Program-made: the position numbers and the translations under genes | Notes under the pieces: model-generated | What the model saw: the letters and a program-made list of their open reading frames with translations, nothing else | Told to the model about the DNA's origin: nothing | Database searches by the model: none | Assembly (NCBI RefSeq): GCF_001953305.1 | Contig: NZ_MTFE01000010.1 | Coordinates: 114,075 to 178,074, forward strand | Direction: 5' to 3' | DNA from: Cnuella takakiae | Lineage (GTDB): Bacteria > Bacteroidota > Bacteroidia > Chitinophagales > Chitinophagaceae | DNA length: 64,000 bases | In this document: piece by piece, positions 27,232-38,400 of the stretch | How positions within the stretch are numbered: the stretch's first letter is position 1 | Layout of the letters: every line of letters begins with the position of its first letter

Positions 27232-30200
27232 GTGAAGCGGTGCACCACCATACTATGCCTTTTGGTTCTTTCCTTTCCATTGGCGGCACAGATTGCCCCT
27301 GCCAAGATCCGCTCGCTTACCACCGAGGATGGGCTGCCACAGGGTTTTATTACCGGCATTGTGCAGGACCGCAAGGGATTCATGTGGCTGGGTACCCGCG
27401 ACGGGCTGGCCCGGTATGATGGCCGCAGCATCAAAGTATTGCGCAGCGAGGAAGGCGACAGTACCACCCTGTCTGGCAATATCATCCGCTTTCTTTCGCT
27501 CGACCCGCACAATAACATATGGGTGCAGTACGACAATGGCAGCACCGACCTCCTGAATCCTGAAACGGAGCAGGTACGGCGGCTGACCGCAGCGCCCGCA
27601 TTCAAACAACTGGTTACCAGCAAACCCGAATTTGCATTTTCCCAACTGGTACCCGATGCCGATGGCAATGCCTATCGTTTGTACACCAACGACCATCCGC
27701 AACACAACCGGGTAGTGCACCTTTCGCTGCGAAGCGGGCAAACGAAAACCCTTGCCCTGCCGCCCGGCGAAATACCGCAGGGGCTGGCAAACAACGAGGG
27801 AGGCAACTGCTGGCTGCTGACCAGCAAAAACCTGTACGCCATCGGCCGCAACGGGTGGCTCGGTAAAAAGATCTCGCTGCCCCGGCAGGCAGCCAAAGAC
27901 CTGGCTGCTATGTACCGGGGAACTGGCCCAGTGAATTTTATCATCGGGAAAAACAACACACTGGCCCTGCCCACCCTTACTGCGCTGTGGAACTACAACC
28001 CGGCAACAAGGCAGTGGACAAAGGGCCCGGTACCTGTACCTCAAAAAAATACGGGCATGCCCTGGATGGTGCATGGGCAGGATGGCAACAACTACCTGGT
28101 GGCAGCTTACCAGGTACACCGCGTGGCGCCAGATGGAACACTGAGCCTGCTGTGGACCAATACGCTCCGTTATCCTGAAATCATCACGGCAATGGTGGAC
28201 CGCACGAATGTGTTGTGGGTTTCCACCAATACATTCGGATTGCGGCTGATAGACCTCAACGCCACCGGTTTTCGCTCCTACCCCATTGCGCATGATTTCT
28301 TTTACGATGTACTCAAGCACCTGTACCCTATCCGCACCAGTACCTTCCAGCCCAACCTGTATGGCAACTATAACCTTAGCGGCCGCAGCGGAATGGATAA
28401 GGCGGGTAATCTTTGGTTCATCAACTTCCTGTACAGCCAGCTTGATGGCAAAGCAGTAAAACCCAACCACCTGGCGCGGCTAGTTCCGTCAGGTGCGGGT
28501 ATTGTAAACCTGGACACACTGAGCCAGCTCAGGGGAGACAACCGCATCAACAATTTTGTATTTGACCGCAACAACACCTGTTGGGCCACATCGGTAAAAG
28601 AAAACAAACTGCTGCGGATCAATACTGCCACGGGCAAAATTCTGGACCATGTGCTGCTGCACAAAGAGCTCTGGCACCCCAACCACCTGCTGGCTGTGGA
28701 CAGCCTGCTCCTGCTGGTACACAACGACGCGGTACAGGTGTACAACCAGCCCAGCGGCAAACTAACCCTGTATCGCCACCAGCCCGGCGTGCAGCAATTT
28801 CGCAATGCCTACCTGATCATGGCAACCCCCGACCCGTTGCATAAAGAGATCATCTGGCTGGCCACACGCGGCATAGGGCTGTTGCGGCTCAACCTGAAAA
28901 CGGCAACCCTGCAGCTTTTTGGCACCAGGCAGGGTCTGCCCAACAATACGGTTTATGCCATCCTGCCCGACGGGAAAGGTTATTTCTGGTGCAGCAGCAA
29001 TAAGGGCATCTTCCGCTTCAATCCCCGCAACTACGCGGTGCTCTCCTTTACCGAAAAGGACGGGCTGCAGGGCAATGAATTCAACCGCTTCCAGTACTTG
29101 CAACTACCCGATGGGCGCATGGTGTTTGGCGGCACCCAGGGCTATACTATTTTTCATCCCGACTCCATCCGTATCGACAGCTTCCGGCCCCATGTGGCCA
29201 TTACCGATATTGCTGTTCAAAACGAATCCATCAACCGGTACCCCGAAGGCAGCCGGGCGCCGGGACTGGCGGATACCCTGCGGCTCCGCTACAACCAGAA
29301 CTTTATCACCTTCCGCTTTGCGGCCCTGCAGTTTACCAACCCCGGTAAGATTCAATACCGCTACCGGCTTAGCGGGCTGAACAAGGAATGGATCGGTATC
29401 GGCAACCAAAACACCGCCAACTTCACCAACCTGCCTCCGGGGCAGTACCTGTTACAACTCAACGCTTCCAATACGGCAGGCATCTGGAGCCCGCATATTA
29501 CAACGCTGGCCCTGTTCATCAGTCCGCCCTGGTGGAAAACCTGGTGGGCCTACCTACTTTATGGTGTCAGCGCCGGCGCCCTCACCATCTTTATCTTCCG
29601 CTTGCAGTTGCGGCAGGCAAAGGCCCGGCAGGAGGCCGAATTAAAACAAAAGGAAGCTGAACAACTGAAAGCCATTGACGAAATCAAAAGCCGGTTCTTT
29701 TCCAATATCACCCACGAGTTGCGCACGCCGCTGTCGCTGATCATTTCACCGGTGGACCAGCTGCTGCGCGATGGCGCCACGCCAGCCGCCGTGCGCACCA
29801 GCCTCAACATGGTACAACGCAATGCGGCACAGCTGCTGCGGCTCATCAACCAGCTGCTGGACATGAGTAAACTGGAAAGCGGTAACATGCAGCTTTCCTT
29901 ATCGCAGGGCAACCTCTGCCTCTTTTTTGAAGAATGCATAGCGGCATTTAAAAATGCGGCGCACGCCAAAAACATACGGCTCTACTTCCAGGGAGCCGAT
30001 GCAGGGCAGGATGTGCTGTTTGACGCGGGCAAAATGGAAATGGTGTTGTACAACCTTTTGTCCAATGCCGTAAAATTTACGGCGGAAGGCGGCGAGGTAC
30101 AGGTGTTGCTGGAGCAGCACGAAACCGGCGCCAACCTGCAAGTCCGGTTTAGCGTACACGACACGGGCATCGGCATTGCCCCCGAAAACCTGACCCATAT

Positions 30201-31227
30201 TTTCGAACGGTTTTACCAGGCCGACAACTCGGCTACCCGACGCTACGAGGGCTCCGGCATCGGGCTGGCCCTGGTGAAAGAACTGGTGCAGCTGATGGGT
30301 GGCAGCATTACGGTGGACAGCAAGCCCCGCCAGGGCACCCGCTTCGCGGTGGCACTGCCGCTGCAAAAAGCGGCCAGCCAAACGGTACCGCAATGGATGC
30401 AGCAAAAGGCGGATCAAGTAGTAGCCCTGCCTACAAATGCTGTGGTGCCCATGGAGAACGACAAAGAAGCGCCGCTGCTGCTGGTGGCCGAGGACAATGA
30501 GGAGCTAAGGGCTTTTATTGCCCAAACCCTCCAAAACCGCTACCGGGTACTGACGGCTGCCAATGGGCAGGAGGCCCTGGAACTGGCGCAGGCCGAGCTG
30601 CCCGATGTAATCATCAGCGACCTGATGATGCCCCTGATGGATGGATACAGCCTCTGCAGGGCCATCAAATCGGCCGCAGCCACCGAGCATATTGCCGTGG
30701 TATTGCTCACCGCCAAAGCTGCCCACGACAGCGTGGTGGCAGGCCTGCGCAGCGGGGCCGACGACTATATCACCAAACCCTTTCATTTTGATGAACTGCA
30801 GCTAAGGCTGGCTAATATCCTGGAGCGGCGCGACAAACTGCGGAGGTTTTACCAGGGCCAGTTGCGCGATCCGGACGAACCGCTGGTGCAAAAAGATACC
30901 ACGCCGCCCTTTTTGTCCGGCCTTTATACCATCATCGACCACCACCTGAACGACAGCACCTTTACGGTGGAAAAGCTGGCTACCCATGCGGCCATGAGCA
31001 GCCGTACCCTCAACCGCAAGCTGGCGTCGCTGGCAGGTCTTTCGGCAAACGAATTCATCCGGCAATACCGGCTCAAAAAGTCGCTGTCGTTTTTGCAAAC
31101 AGGCAGCAATGTATCGCAGGCAGCCTACAGCGTGGGCTTCGAAACCCATGCGCACTTTACCACTTCCTTCAAAGCATTTTTTGGGCTTACGCCATCGGAG
31201 TTTTTAAACACCAAACAAAGTAATTGA
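27232..31227 (+). CDS. Hybrid two-component system regulator (HTCS) with AraC output
   Basis: This roughly 1331-residue one-protein signalling system spans the inner membrane. I prefer GTG 27232 because the signal peptide MKRCTTILCLLVLSFPLAAQ then starts properly; TTG codons at 27196 and 27226 are in frame. The periplasmic half is made of ligand-sensing two-component propeller blades (DGLPQGFITGIVQDRKGFMW and similar) and a Y_Y_Y domain (PGQYLLQLNASNTAG), followed by one transmembrane helix (TWWAYLLYGVSAGALTIF). The cytoplasmic half has a HisKA (NITHELRTP, His828), HATPase_c, a receiver domain (Asp1130 in ISDLMMPLMDG) and an AraC-type HTH. Such proteins normally sense glycan oligosaccharides and switch on neighbouring utilisation genes. 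The nearest candidates are the divergent esterase and the TonB receptor. Confidence 0.93.
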   Translation: MKRCTTILCLLVLSFPLAAQIAPAKIRSLTTEDGLPQGFITGIVQDRKGFMWLGTRDGLARYDGRSIKVLRSEEGDSTTLSGNIIRFLSLDPHNNIWVQYDNGSTDLLNPETEQVRRLTAAPAFKQLVTSKPEFAFSQLVPDADGNAYRLYTNDHPQHNRVVHLSLRSGQTKTLALPPGEIPQGLANNEGGNCWLLTSKNLYAIGRNGWLGKKISLPRQAAKDLAAMYRGTGPVNFIIGKNNTLALPTLTALWNYNPATRQWTKGPVPVPQKNTGMPWMVHGQDGNNYLVAAYQVHRVAPDGTLSLLWTNTLRYPEIITAMVDRTNVLWVSTNTFGLRLIDLNATGFRSYPIAHDFFYDVLKHLYPIRTSTFQPNLYGNYNLSGRSGMDKAGNLWFINFLYSQLDGKAVKPNHLARLVPSGAGIVNLDTLSQLRGDNRINNFVFDRNNTCWATSVKENKLLRINTATGKILDHVLLHKELWHPNHLLAVDSLLLLVHNDAVQVYNQPSGKLTLYRHQPGVQQFRNAYLIMATPDPLHKEIIWLATRGIGLLRLNLKTATLQLFGTRQGLPNNTVYAILPDGKGYFWCSSNKGIFRFNPRNYAVLSFTEKDGLQGNEFNRFQYLQLPDGRMVFGGTQGYTIFHPDSIRIDSFRPHVAITDIAVQNESINRYPEGSRAPGLADTLRLRYNQNFITFRFAALQFTNPGKIQYRYRLSGLNKEWIGIGNQNTANFTNLPPGQYLLQLNASNTAGIWSPHITTLALFISPPWWKTWWAYLLYGVSAGALTIFIFRLQLRQAKARQEAELKQKEAEQLKAIDEIKSRFFSNITHELRTPLSLIISPVDQLLRDGATPAAVRTSLNMVQRNAAQLLRLINQLLDMSKLESGNMQLSLSQGNLCLFFEECIAAFKNAAHAKNIRLYFQGADAGQDVLFDAGKMEMVLYNLLSNAVKFTAEGGEVQVLLEQHETGANLQVRFSVHDTGIGIAPENLTHIFERFYQADNSATRRYEGSGIGLALVKELVQLMGGSITVDSKPRQGTRFAVALPLQKAASQTVPQWMQQKADQVVALPTNAVVPMENDKEAPLLLVAEDNEELRAFIAQTLQNRYRVLTAANGQEALELAQAELPDVIISDLMMPLMDGYSLCRAIKSAAATEHIAVVLLTAKAAHDSVVAGLRSGADDYITKPFHFDELQLRLANILERRDKLRRFYQGQLRDPDEPLVQKDTTPPFLSGLYTIIDHHLNDSTFTVEKLATHAAMSSRTLNRKLASLAGLSANEFIRQYRLKKSLSFLQTGSNVSQAAYSVGFETHAHFTTSFKAFFGLTPSEFLNTKQSN

Positions 31228-31522
31228 TTATCAGGCCTGCAAATCTGCCTGTCCGGAATACGTAAGGATTTGTCCGGTTTTAAAAAGGCCTACCACAGCT
31301 GCCACGAATACATTTAAGGCAAGTTTTGGCCCACCTCCCTCCCAGTCATAGCACCGCTGCCCCTGCCACCCCCTGTTTACAAATCACCCCTTACCCCTGA
31401 ACCAACTGCCCGCAACAATTTCCCAGTACTGAACAGGCTATTGATCCAGCCTCGGGCAACTGTCCCCGCAGGTTGGGTATATGCACCCTTACAACTGATT
31501 CTTTCACCCAAAAACAACCGTT

Positions 31523-31927
31523 ATGGAACTTGTTGGCACCAACCTCGATGTGATCAAAACCACTTACAAGAAATTTATCAGGGGCGACATTGCAGGGCTG
31601 ATGGAACACTACCTGGACGATGTGGTATTTCATTATATCGGCACGCCGCTGATGCCCCTGACCGGTAATTACGAAGGCAAGGCCGGCGTACTGCGCTTTT
31701 TCCAGATGATTCCCGAACACCTGGAGCTGTTCCTATTTGAACCGCGGGAGTTTTACGATGCGGGCGACACCATCATCATCCTTGGCCGTGAGGGCGCCCG
31801 CTCCCAAAAAACCGGCAAGTCTTATGAAGGGCACTTTATCCATATTGCCCAGCTGGAAAACGGCAAACTGAAGCGACTGAGGTTGTTTCCGGATACCGCA
31901 GGCGGCACTTCCATTTTTAGCGAATAA
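31523..31927 (+). CDS. NTF2/SnoaL-like small protein
   Basis: This 134-residue cytoplasmic protein has the cone-shaped NTF2-like fold pattern: an N-terminal helix (VIKTTYKKFIRGDIAGLMEH) followed by strands containing VVFHYIGTPLMPLTGNYEGK. No signal peptide is present. Related proteins include ketosteroid-isomerase-like and limonene-epoxide-hydrolase-like enzymes as well as non-enzymatic binders, so the function is open. It precedes an outer-membrane barrel gene on the same strand, which is followed by a second, exported NTF2-like protein. Confidence 0.75.
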   Translation: MELVGTNLDVIKTTYKKFIRGDIAGLMEHYLDDVVFHYIGTPLMPLTGNYEGKAGVLRFFQMIPEHLELFLFEPREFYDAGDTIIILGREGARSQKTGKSYEGHFIHIAQLENGKLKRLRLFPDTAGGTSIFSE

Positions 31928-32074
31928 AGACAAGGCACCAAACCCTGCTGCACCCTTTCCCTTTTCCAAACCACCCGATTGGCACCCGTGCATTACTCTT
32001 CCACCAGTTTACACCCAAGCCCCCGTTCCTGCTGCGGCAATGCGGCAGGGATGGGACTTGCAAACCAAAGCATT

Positions 32075-34549
32075 ATGAAACCTGCTGGAAAACTCCAATG
32101 GAAGCCTTCTACAAACCCTTTTTATACCCTTTTCTTTTTCTGCCTGTTGTTATGCATCCTGCACCCAAACCCTGCCCGTACACAGGCCAGGGTACAGGGC
32201 GTGGTGAAGGGCCAGAACAACCAACCCCTCCCGGCTGCAACCATCTTACTGCTCCGCACCAAGGATTCCGCACTCGTAAAAGGCTCCATAACCCAACAGG
32301 GCGGCCAGTTCCAGTTTGATAATGTGGCACCAGGCTCTTACCTGGTGGCAGCCAGTTTCAGTGGGTTGAAAGAAACCTATTCGCAGCCCATTGAGGTGGC
32401 ACAAAAAGATGCAACGGTACGCACCGACCTGAACCTGACTGAAAAAGAAGCTACCCTTGAAGCCGTGGTAGTAACTGCTAAAAAGCCGCTGTTTGAACAA
32501 AAGATCGACCGCATGGTGATCAACGTGGCGAGCAGCATTGTAAACACCGGCACCACGGCGCTGGATGTGCTGATACGCTCGCCGGGAATTATTGTTGACC
32601 AGCAAAACAATAACCTGTCGATGAATGGCAAGGATGGCGTGGTGGTAATGCTCAACGGCAAGATCAGCCGCATGCCGATATCAGCCGTAATACAATTGCT
32701 GGCGAGTATCAATTCCGCCAATATTGAAAGAATAGAACTGATTACCACACCGCCCGCCAACTACGATGCGGAAGGCAATGCAGGCTTTATCAACATCGTG
32801 CTGAAGGAAAACCAGCAGTTTGGCACCAATGGCAACTATGCATTAACAGCAGGCATGGGTAAAAAACCACAGGCCGGCGCCAGTATGAACTTCAACCACC
32901 GGCAAGGGAAATTCAACTTGTTTGGCGACTACTCTTTCAATACAGAAAACCTGATCACCTATTTCATCTTCAACCGCACGGTAGTCCAGGACAACCGGAA
33001 AGTAGAAACGAATGCAATCAACGACAGGTGGTCCAACAGGCTCAATCATAATGCCCGACTGGGGCTGGATGTAGAACTCTCCAAAAAAACGACCATCGGC
33101 GTACTGGGCACCTATTTGCACAACACCTTTTCGATGGATGCATTAAACCGGAGCCATATACTGGCAGACGGCATTTTGGATACCCTTGTTACTATTGATA
33201 ATAAAGAAAACCATCCATTGAGCAGCCACAGTGCCAATTTTAATCTCACCCAACAGTTCAATGAAAAGCACAAACTGGTTTTCAATACCGATTATATCAA
33301 TTATCACGATGCCAATACCGTTGATTATCTCAACCGGTACGAAAAAGGCAATGGCGATCTGTTGTGGGAGCAGCCCTTGCGCAGCAACAAAACCACACCT
33401 ATACGCTTTTGGGTAAACAGCGCTGATCATACGTGGACCATCAGCAAAAAGGCCACCCTGGAATCGGGTATCAAGTCAACCTTTTCAAGGTTTACAAACG
33501 ATGTGCGGGTAGAATGGGGCGAGCCATCCGGATGGAAGCCAGACCCCGATCTAACCAATATTTCTTACCTGCGCGAACGCATCAAGGCAGCCTATTCTTC
33601 ACTGAGCCTCCAACTGAGCGAAAAAACCAGTATCAAGGCTGGGTTGCGTTACGAGCATACCGTTTCCAACCTGAGCTCAGATAAAGTGAAGAATATCATC
33701 GACCGGAAGTATGGCAACCTCTTTCCGACTCTTTTCTTATCGCAGGTGCTGGCCGAAAAGCAATCCATCAACCTGGCCTATAGCCGCCGCATCACCAGAC
33801 CCACCTTCAACGATATGGCTCCCTTTGTTTACTTCGTTGATCCCAACACGTTATTCTCCGGCAACCCCGCACTGCAGCCTGCATTTTCGGATGCCATCAA
33901 ACTGGATTACCTGTTCAGGCAACTTATATTTTCCTTTTCCTACACCTACGAAAAAAATGCGATCACCAATTTTGCGCCCCGTGTGGACGCTGCCACCAAT
34001 AAGCTGACCTTTTTTGCCGAAAACCAACCCGACAGGAAGGCATTTTCTTTCAATATCTCCATGCCCTGGCAGCCCAAGCCCTGGTGGAATATTCAAACCA
34101 ACTTTTCTGCAAACCGCAATGTGCTGAACGCAATTTACCTGGGTGATGCACTTAAGGTGCAACAACAAAACCTGCAATTGGTGATGGCCCACACCTTTAC
34201 GCTGCCCAAGGACTTTAGTGCGGAGTTGAGGGGTTATTATCTCACGGGCTTTTTGTTCTCGGTGTATCGTGTGCCTGCTTTCGGCTCCCTGGATATTGGC
34301 GTTCAAAAAAAGTTTGCTGCCAAGCGCAGCAGCCTACGCTTTGCCGTTTCCGATGTATTTGGGCCTCCGGTATTTAAACCCAGCGTAAACCAGCCCGACA
34401 AAAACCTGGTTGCCAGTGGCAGGCTCCTTTTTGGTAACACCATCGCCCGGCTCACCTTCACCCGCAACTTCGGCAACGACAAAGTAAAAGCGCAACGCAG
34501 CCGCAACTCGGGCTCAGAAGATGAACGGAGCAGGGTTACGACCAATTGA
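32075..34549 (+). CDS. Outer membrane beta-barrel receptor (TonB-like, OMP_b-brl family)
   Basis: This 824-residue outer-membrane protein starts at ATG 32075, which gives a plausible N-terminus with the hydrophobic segment FYTLFFFCLLLCILHPNPA; TTG 31979 is in frame but less likely. A CarboxypepD-regulatory-like domain (VQGVVKGQNNQPLPAATI) is followed by a TonB plug (TALDVLIRSPGIIVDQ, IERIELITTPPANYDAEG) and the outer-membrane beta-barrel family domain. It ends with a basic, Ser/Arg-rich tail (RSRNSGSEDERSRVTTN) rather than a terminal aromatic residue, which is unusual for a barrel. The substrate is unknown. It sits between two NTF2-like genes. Confidence 0.85.
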   Translation: MKPAGKLQWKPSTNPFYTLFFFCLLLCILHPNPARTQARVQGVVKGQNNQPLPAATILLLRTKDSALVKGSITQQGGQFQFDNVAPGSYLVAASFSGLKETYSQPIEVAQKDATVRTDLNLTEKEATLEAVVVTAKKPLFEQKIDRMVINVASSIVNTGTTALDVLIRSPGIIVDQQNNNLSMNGKDGVVVMLNGKISRMPISAVIQLLASINSANIERIELITTPPANYDAEGNAGFINIVLKENQQFGTNGNYALTAGMGKKPQAGASMNFNHRQGKFNLFGDYSFNTENLITYFIFNRTVVQDNRKVETNAINDRWSNRLNHNARLGLDVELSKKTTIGVLGTYLHNTFSMDALNRSHILADGILDTLVTIDNKENHPLSSHSANFNLTQQFNEKHKLVFNTDYINYHDANTVDYLNRYEKGNGDLLWEQPLRSNKTTPIRFWVNSADHTWTISKKATLESGIKSTFSRFTNDVRVEWGEPSGWKPDPDLTNISYLRERIKAAYSSLSLQLSEKTSIKAGLRYEHTVSNLSSDKVKNIIDRKYGNLFPTLFLSQVLAEKQSINLAYSRRITRPTFNDMAPFVYFVDPNTLFSGNPALQPAFSDAIKLDYLFRQLIFSFSYTYEKNAITNFAPRVDAATNKLTFFAENQPDRKAFSFNISMPWQPKPWWNIQTNFSANRNVLNAIYLGDALKVQQQNLQLVMAHTFTLPKDFSAELRGYYLTGFLFSVYRVPAFGSLDIGVQKKFAAKRSSLRFAVSDVFGPPVFKPSVNQPDKNLVASGRLLFGNTIARLTFTRNFGNDKVKAQRSRNSGSEDERSRVTTN

Positions 34550-34605
34550 TACAAGACAACAGCCGATTACGGCTGCAACACATCATTCACCATAAAACAA
34601 ATACA

Positions 34606-35181
34606 ATGAAAGCCAAACCAACCATCTCTATCCTATTACTGCTTGCCTTGATGACAGCAACCCTACAGACAATGGGGCAAACGCCTACACAGGCCAGCTT
34701 CAACTACAAAGAACTGATTACCGATAACCCAAATCCTGAACGCGATGTACAAATAGTGAGTGCTTATGTCAACGCCATTGTAGCTGGCGAACTGGACAAA
34801 GCAAGGGAACTGATGGCCAGTAATTTCAAAACATCGGGCCCCGGGCCAATGGACTCAGCGGACCGTGAAAAGGAGTTGAACAACTGGCAGGAGCGTTACA
34901 AAATCCAAACGAACCGCAAAACCAACTTTATCTGGCAAACTTTTCGGGTAGTTTCCGGCGACCTGAAAGGAAACTGGGTATCGGTATGGGGCGATTACAA
35001 CTGCACCATGAATGGAAAAAATATCCGGGTTCCTTTCCACAATGTTTGTCATTTGACCGACGATGGCAAGATTGACCGGGAGATAAGCTATTGGGATAAC
35101 CTGGCAGTTTATCAGGCGCTTGGGTACACGCTGGTGCCACCCAAACAGCCAAAGAAGATGAATAAAGTTGCCGCAAGGTGA
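34606..35181 (+). CDS. Exported NTF2/SnoaL-like protein
   Basis: This 191-residue protein starts at ATG 34606, giving the signal peptide KPTISILLLLALMTATLQTMGQ; a TTG at 34546 overlapping the previous stop is in frame but would spoil the signal. The mature part (IVSAYVNAIVAGELDKARELM, then strands with GNWVSVWGDYNCTMNGK and a FHNVCHLTDDGKI segment) fits an NTF2-like fold, probably periplasmic. It ends in a basic tail. It follows the barrel gene by 56 nt and is closed by a terminator. Confidence 0.72.
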   Translation: MKAKPTISILLLLALMTATLQTMGQTPTQASFNYKELITDNPNPERDVQIVSAYVNAIVAGELDKARELMASNFKTSGPGPMDSADREKELNNWQERYKIQTNRKTNFIWQTFRVVSGDLKGNWVSVWGDYNCTMNGKNIRVPFHNVCHLTDDGKIDREISYWDNLAVYQALGYTLVPPKQPKKMNKVAAR

Positions 35182-35262
35182 TTTACAAGTAATCAAGGCA
35201 CATGTTGCTGCCGCTGTATAGGTAATAGGCCGCTTTATGGAATTCATCACCAGAATTTTCCT

Positions 35263-35301
35263 GGAACCAGGCTTTGCCCCCGGCGGCCTGGTTTCCATTT
35301 T
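35263..35301 (+). terminator. Terminator of the NTF2/barrel gene group
   Basis: GGAACCAGGC (35263-35272) pairs with 35286-35296 with one bulged T, and ATTTTC follows. It lies 81 nt after the exported NTF2-like gene. Confidence 0.6.
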
Positions 35302-35439
35302 CAGGTAAGCCTCAGCGTTAGAGCCATCCTGTCTCTTTTTCCCATTCAGCTACAAACAATTGCCTCCTTTGACTTAAAAATCAGGACTACAGCTTTTATA
35401 TTAGTAAGATAATTACTACATAAGGCTTCAACTCTAACA

Positions 35440-38400
35440 ATGAAACCAATTAGTGGTCAGCCGCTACACACCCACCAAGGTTCATCGATAGCATTTGGCG
35501 AACAGGTGCTGTATACCATTATGGACGAGGCCCTGCAGCCACAGCTACTGCTTTCTCCTGCAAACAGCATCCTTTACCCCAACCAGGCTTTTTGCAGCCT
35601 TGCTGGCTGCACCACACAGGAAGCCATTGGTCAGGAGCTGGCCACCTTTCAGCAGGGAATGTGGCAGGAACTGACGCCAGCCGGCGGCACTCCGCGGCAA
35701 ATAACCATACAGCACCAGACCTATCTTATTTCCCTGCGTGCCATTCCCGGCACAGGCGATGGCAAAGACCTGGTGCTGGTTTCGCTTGTTGCACAGCAAA
35801 GCCAGCCTGCACCGATCAACGATGCAGCCAGGGCGCAAAAAATGGCCAGTTCATTATTTGAGGCAAGCCCCGACTGCCTGAAAATTCTGGACCTCGATGG
35901 CTGCCTGCTGGACATGAACACCTGCGGCAGGGCCCTGATGGAAGTAGACGACTTTAACCAGCTATATGGCAGCTACTGGCCCGGCTTATGGGGATCGCAC
36001 CAGCAGCAGGCACAGGAAGCCGTTAACAAGGCCCGCAAAGGAGGTATCAGCAGGTTTTCGGCACCTTGTGCAACGGTGAAGGGTACCCTTAAGTATTGGG
36101 ATGTGCTGGTGACTCCCGTGTTCGGTGCCGATGGCACGGTACTGCAGTTGATTGCTTCCTCGCGTGATATCACCAAAGAACAGGCTACCCGTACGGCACT
36201 GCACCGCACCGAAGAACTGGCCAAAAGCCTTTTTGAACAAAGCCCCGATTGCCTGAAGCTGTTGGACCTCGAAGGGAAGCTCATAGCCCTGAACGCCAGC
36301 GGCAGAAACCTGCTGGAATCCAATGGCGTTGGCCAGGAGCTGCAATGGGTAGACATGTGGCAGGGCGGAGATAAACCCACGGTCCTTGCCGCCATGCAAA
36401 CCGCCGCCCGGGGCGGCATCAGTCATTTTACGGCACCCTGTACCCTTCCTTCGGGTCAGGAGTTTTGGTGGGAGGTAATGCTTACCCCTGTGCGCAACGA
36501 AAAGGGCACCGTGTACCAGATGATTGCCGCCTGCCGCGACATCACCTCGCGCAAGGCCCTGGAGCAGCAGCTGGCCAACAGTGCCCTGCAAAAAGAACTG
36601 GCCCTACAGGCCGCCAGCCTGGGCACCTGGTCTTTTGATTTTGGCTCCGACGAAATGGGGCTGGACGAACGGGCAAGAGAGCTGTTTGGCGTTCAACCCG
36701 GCCAAAAGCTTTCCCATTCCGAGCTTTTTGCCCTGGTACATCCCGATGACCGTCCCCACCTGCAGCAGGTTATTGCAACAGATATCCAAACCAAGAATGC
36801 CGTCAGCCATGTTGAATACCGGCTGCATCCGGACACCGGTACCAACAAGTGGGTACATGTATGCCGCAGGTTGTTTTTTGATGAACATGGCAACCCGGTG
36901 CATTGTGTAGGCCTGTTCCAGGATATCACGCAGCAAAAAGAAACCGAGCTCAGGCTGCGCAAAATCAACCAGACCCTTCAACTGGGTATACAGGTAGGCA
37001 AGCTGGCCATTGCCGAAGTGGATTATATCACCGGGCAGGTAAGCCTCTCGCCCGAAGCAGCCAGCCTCTATGGCTTTGCTGCTGGCACCCGGCAGGTAAG
37101 CAGGGAGCAGGTGCATGCCAGTTTCCACACTGCCGACAAAGACCGCATTTTCCGCATGATGCGCGCATGCCTCGACCCCGCAGGCCCTGGCTTTATGGAC
37201 CTCGAACACCGGGTGGTGGCACCTGATGGCGCGGTACGCTGGCTGAGCGTGCGCAAACAGGTGTTTTTTGATACCGGGAGCGCACAGGCAAGGCCGCAGT
37301 ACGCCATCATTGCCGCACAGGACATTACCGCCCAGAAAGAAGCCGCCAACCGCATCCAGGAAAGCGAAGCCCGGTTTAAAGCCATCTTCAACGGTGCACC
37401 GGTAGCCATCTGGGAAGAAGACTTTTCAAAGGGCATGCAACTCCTGGAAGAACTGAAGGAAAAGGGCGTGCTCAATTTTGGCCACTACTGCAGCCAGCAC
37501 CCGGAAGTCATCCCTGCTTTTTTAAGCAAACTGGAAGTGCACGATGTAAACGAAGCCGCAGTACAGCTTTTTGGCGCCACCAGCAAAGCCGACCTGATTG
37601 GCCGGCTGGACCAAACCTTTCTGCCCGATAGCCTGGAAGTGTTTACCCAGGAGCTGATAGCACTGGCATCGAAGCAAGCTTACTATAAAGGGGAAGCGCG
37701 GATGCAAACCCTCCAGGGCCAGCCCATCTGGGTATTGCTATCGGTGCGCTTTCCGCAAGGCACCGACTTTTCTTCGGTACTGGTAACTATGACCGATATC
37801 ACGGTGCAGAAAAAGCTGGAAGCTGAAGTAGGCGCACATGCCGGCAGGATACAGCAGATATTGGACGCCCTGCCCCAAAAAGCATGGATCAGCAACCCCG
37901 ATGGCGCTATGGAATATTTTAGTGAGCAATGGTATACCTATACCGGTTTGGACAAAACAGGCTCACTGGGCCTGGCCTGGCAGGGAGCCATCCATCCACA
38001 GGATCTGCCAAAGCTTACCGGCACATTTGCCCAGGCCAGGGCTACGCAGGAAAGCTGGGAAATGCAGTTAAGGCTGCGCAACTATGCAGGCAGCTACCGC
38101 TGGCACCTGGCACGCGCCATGGTGCTTAAAAGCGGGGGCGGCGCCATCAGCAGTTGGGTGGGCACCAGCACCGACATTCACGACCAGCGCACTGCCGCCG
38201 ACCTGCTGGAACAGGCTGTTGCCGAACGCACACAAGCCCTGCAAACCGCCAACAAAGCGTTACAGCAAACCAATAAGGAATTGGAGGAGTTTCTGTATGT
38301 AGCCTCACACGATCTGCAGGAGCCGGTGCGCAAAATCCTAACCTTTTCCAACCTCCTTCAGGAGCGGGGACAGGGTTTCCTTACGCCGCAACTGGTCAAC

